From: Phaeodactylibacter sp964397205
Lineage (GTDB): Bacteria > Bacteroidota > Bacteroidia > Chitinophagales > Saprospiraceae
DNA length: 7,644 nucleotides
Reading direction: 5' to 3'
NCBI GenBank assembly: GCA_964397205.1
Contig: CAYNIT010000222.1
Location: forward strand, 1 to 7,644
The notes beneath the pieces were generated by a model. It saw only the letters and a list, made by a program, of their open reading frames with translations. It did no database searches and was not told the DNA's origin. The position numbers and the translations under genes were made by a program. Numbering within the stretch: the first letter of the stretch is position 1; every line of letters starts with the position of its first letter. Shown here piece after piece: positions 5,843 to 7,644 of this stretch.

Positions 5843-7054
5843 ATGGCCAATATCATACTTTTTGACAACGAAGTCCGCGACCGTCTGCTCCCTCTGACCT
5901 TTACGCGTCCGGTCTGTGAGCTGCGGATCGGGCTGCTGACCATCCGCGAGAAGTGGCAGCGCTGGCTCGGAGGCCCTATTGCTTATATCACGCAAGACTA
6001 TCTGGCGGAGCGCTACGAAATTGACCATGGCAAGGACAACCTCATCATCAATGGCTCTGTGCTGCCATCCGCTCAGCTGGTGCGGCTCATTCAGCAGATG
6101 GATTTCAACGAAGCCTATCTGCAAGGGGAAGAGCTGATCGTTGCCAAACTGGGCGAGGAGCAAATCGAACGCCTGATGAAGGACGACGACATCAGCGAAC
6201 TTAAAGGATACGATCTGGCGGATACCGAATTTCTTAAAGTAGACTACCCCTGGGATCTCTACCGCCTCAATGGGCAAGCTATAGAAGAGGATTTCGAACT
6301 GCTGACCAAGGGGCGCAGTTCGGCACCGCTGAGCGAGAGCAACCGAGTGGTAGGAGACCGCCGCCGGGTTTTTCTGGAGGAGGGGGCTACGGCCGAATGC
6401 GCTGTGTTCAATACCGAAGGCGGCCCTGTTTATCTGGGGCGCAACGCTAAGGTCATGGAGGGCTGTTTGGTTCGCGGCGCTTTCGGCCTGTGTGATCACG
6501 GTACGCTGAAAATGGGCGCCAAAATCTACGGAGCCACCACCGTCGGGCCACACTGCAAGGTGGGCGGAGAAGTCAACAACTCTATACTGACCGGTTACAG
6601 CAACAAAGGGCACGACGGATTCCTGGGCAATGCGGTGCTGGGCCACTGGTGCAACCTGGGCGCCGATACCAACAACTCTAATCTCAAAAACAACTACGAT
6701 CAGGTCCGCCTGTGGTCCTACGCCGAGGGCAAGTTCATAAAGACCGGGCAGCAGTTTTGCGGCTTGCTCATGGGAGACCATTCCAAAACGGGTATTAACA
6801 CCATGCTCAATACTGGGACGGTGATCGGTGTCAGCGCCAATGTCTTCGGCGAAGGTTTCCCCCGCAACTTTATTCCTTCTTTTTCCTGGGGCGGCAAGCA
6901 AGGGTTTCAGACCTACCGTACGGACAAGGCCTTTGAGACGATGGAGCGCGTTATGCAGCGCCGCAACGTCGCCCTTGATGTACAGGAGCGCCTGATGCTG
7001 CTGCGCATCTTTGAAGATACCCGGAAGTACCGCAGCTGGGAAAAACGCGACTGA
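5843..7054 (+). CDS. Alternative GlmU-family protein of Bacteroidota (putative sugar nucleotidyltransferase with left-handed beta-helix)
   Basis: A 403-residue protein of the Bacteroidota GlmU-like family (the type called alt_bact_glmU). It is inferred to act in UDP-GlcNAc synthesis or related sugar-nucleotide metabolism in the cytoplasm. The N-terminal half carries the family opening ILFDNEVRDRLLPLTFTRPV (4-23) and ELRIGLLTIREKW (26-38), but not the GxGTRM nucleotidyltransferase loop of classical GlmU. From about 175 to 345 a left-handed beta-helix of hexapeptide repeats follows, for example VYLGRNAKVMEGCLVRGAF and TLKMGAKIYGATTVGPHCKV. KGHDGFLGNAVLGHWCNLGA (255-274) resembles the GlmU acetyltransferase active-site turn, with His257 a candidate catalytic base. 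The C-terminus is a short helical tail. Substrate and activities are unproven. It begins a unit with the next gene, whose ATG overlaps its stop codon. Confidence 0.88.
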   Translation: MANIILFDNEVRDRLLPLTFTRPVCELRIGLLTIREKWQRWLGGPIAYITQDYLAERYEIDHGKDNLIINGSVLPSAQLVRLIQQMDFNEAYLQGEELIVAKLGEEQIERLMKDDDISELKGYDLADTEFLKVDYPWDLYRLNGQAIEEDFELLTKGRSSAPLSESNRVVGDRRRVFLEEGATAECAVFNTEGGPVYLGRNAKVMEGCLVRGAFGLCDHGTLKMGAKIYGATTVGPHCKVGGEVNNSILTGYSNKGHDGFLGNAVLGHWCNLGADTNNSNLKNNYDQVRLWSYAEGKFIKTGQQFCGLLMGDHSKTGINTMLNTGTVIGVSANVFGEGFPRNFIPSFSWGGKQGFQTYRTDKAFETMERVMQRRNVALDVQERLMLLRIFEDTRKYRSWEKRD

Positions 7055-7644
7055 TGAAAGCGGTGCCGGCTTGGAAAAAATGGCTGTCCTACTTGACAGA
7101 GCTGCACATAGAGAGTGCGCCGAGCCGCCACAACCCTCATTTGTACGTGAGTTTACACCGAGGGCGCTACCAGCTGTCTACCGCCAACGCCATTTACTCC
7201 TACGAGGATCTATACACCAATTTCCGGTATGCCTTTCGGCAAATCCGCCTGGAGGCCCTGCCCGGCAAAGACGTGCTTCTCCTGGGCCTCGGTCTGGGGA
7301 GCGTGCCTCTGATGCTGGAGAAGGTATTCGAGCAGCGCTTTCGCTACACCGCTGTAGAGCTCGACCCCCATATCGTCGAGCTGGCTCAACGCTACATCCT
7401 GTCGGAGCTAGCGTCTCCCATCCTCACCATTTGCGCTGATGCCCATTCCTTCGTAATGCAGCAGGAGGAGCAATACAGCTTAATTTGTATGGATGTGTTT
7501 TTGGATGATGTCATCCCCGCCGCTTTCCAGGGAGCGGAGTACCTGAATGCGCTGAAGGAGGCGCTGGCGCCCGGCGGGCTGCTACTCTACAACTGCCTGT
7601 ATCGAAATCCTGCAGATAAGCAACAGACAGAAAAGTTCTTTCGC
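7054..7644 (+). CDS. Spermidine-synthase-fold methyltransferase-like protein, C-terminus cut by window edge
   Basis: The frame starts at ATG 7054, overlapping the preceding stop as ATGA, and stays open for 197 codons to the right edge. It has a Rossmann class I SAM-binding core: LLLGLGLGSVPLML (75-88, Gly-rich loop), TAVELDPHIVELA (99-111, acidic residue ending strand 2), CADAHSF (127-133) and SLICMDVFLDDVIP (142-155, strand 4), then LAPGGLLLYN (171-180). The layout resembles spermidine synthases, including an aromatic YSYEDLY segment (48-54) ahead of the Rossmann core. However, the usual D-x-x-DP-x-GP aminopropyltransferase signature is replaced by MDVFLDD, so a methyltransferase or other nucleoside-binding role is more likely than true spermidine synthesis. 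Translational coupling suggests a link with the GlmU-family protein, but no function can be assigned. Confidence 0.8.
   Translation, partial: MKAVPAWKKWLSYLTELHIESAPSRHNPHLYVSLHRGRYQLSTANAIYSYEDLYTNFRYAFRQIRLEALPGKDVLLLGLGLGSVPLMLEKVFEQRFRYTAVELDPHIVELAQRYILSELASPILTICADAHSFVMQQEEQYSLICMDVFLDDVIPAAFQGAEYLNALKEALAPGGLLLYNCLYRNPADKQQTEKFFR

Noticed and set aside
5726..6901. Long minus-strand open frame of 391 codons
   Set aside because: It is antisense to the GlmU-family gene and runs through the L31 terminator; the composition looks like a shadow frame and no motif is seen.

Overview
The window looks like chromosomal DNA from a member of the Bacteroidota with moderately high GC, possibly a Saprospiria-like lineage (the lineage is a guess). 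The evidence is: no Shine-Dalgarno-like sequence before the starts examined; five copies of the Bacteroidota -7 promoter element TAnnTTTG, each correctly oriented 13-31 bases before a predicted start; a type B ribosomal protein L31; and the Bacteroidota-type 'alternative GlmU' protein. I see no insertion sequence, phage gene, CRISPR array, tRNA or rRNA. Genes are tightly packed and no gene-free stretch exceeds about 125 bases.

Layout. Bases 1-1798 (minus) hold a GH13 trehalose synthase (TreS)-type protein whose C-terminus runs off the left edge just as a maltokinase N-terminal cap begins, so it is a TreS-maltokinase fusion. Bases 1887-2615 (minus) hold an exported PAP2-type phosphatase. Bases 2717-3811 (plus) hold an AI-2E/PerM-family membrane protein, transcribed divergently from the phosphatase and converging with only 5 bases between stops on a bile acid:sodium symporter (BASS) family transporter at 3817-4740 (minus). 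A Nudix hydrolase (4819-5328, minus) lies just upstream of the BASS gene. Across a 100-base divergent promoter region lies rpmE2 for L31 (5429-5719, plus), closed by a strong intrinsic terminator. Next come the alternative GlmU-family protein (5843-7054, plus) and, with an ATGA stop/start overlap, a spermidine-synthase-fold methyltransferase-like gene cut by the right edge (7054-7644).

Functionally this is mostly housekeeping and envelope or metabolite handling: trehalose/maltose-1-phosphate metabolism, transport, nucleotide clean-up, translation and a cell-wall sugar-nucleotide-type enzyme. The standout is the TreS-like domain. It keeps almost every family signature, but the residue aligned with the catalytic nucleophile Asp is Thr205, and residues beside the other two catalytic positions have drifted as well. 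This suggests a pseudoenzyme TreS domain, or one with altered chemistry, retained in fusion with a maltokinase.
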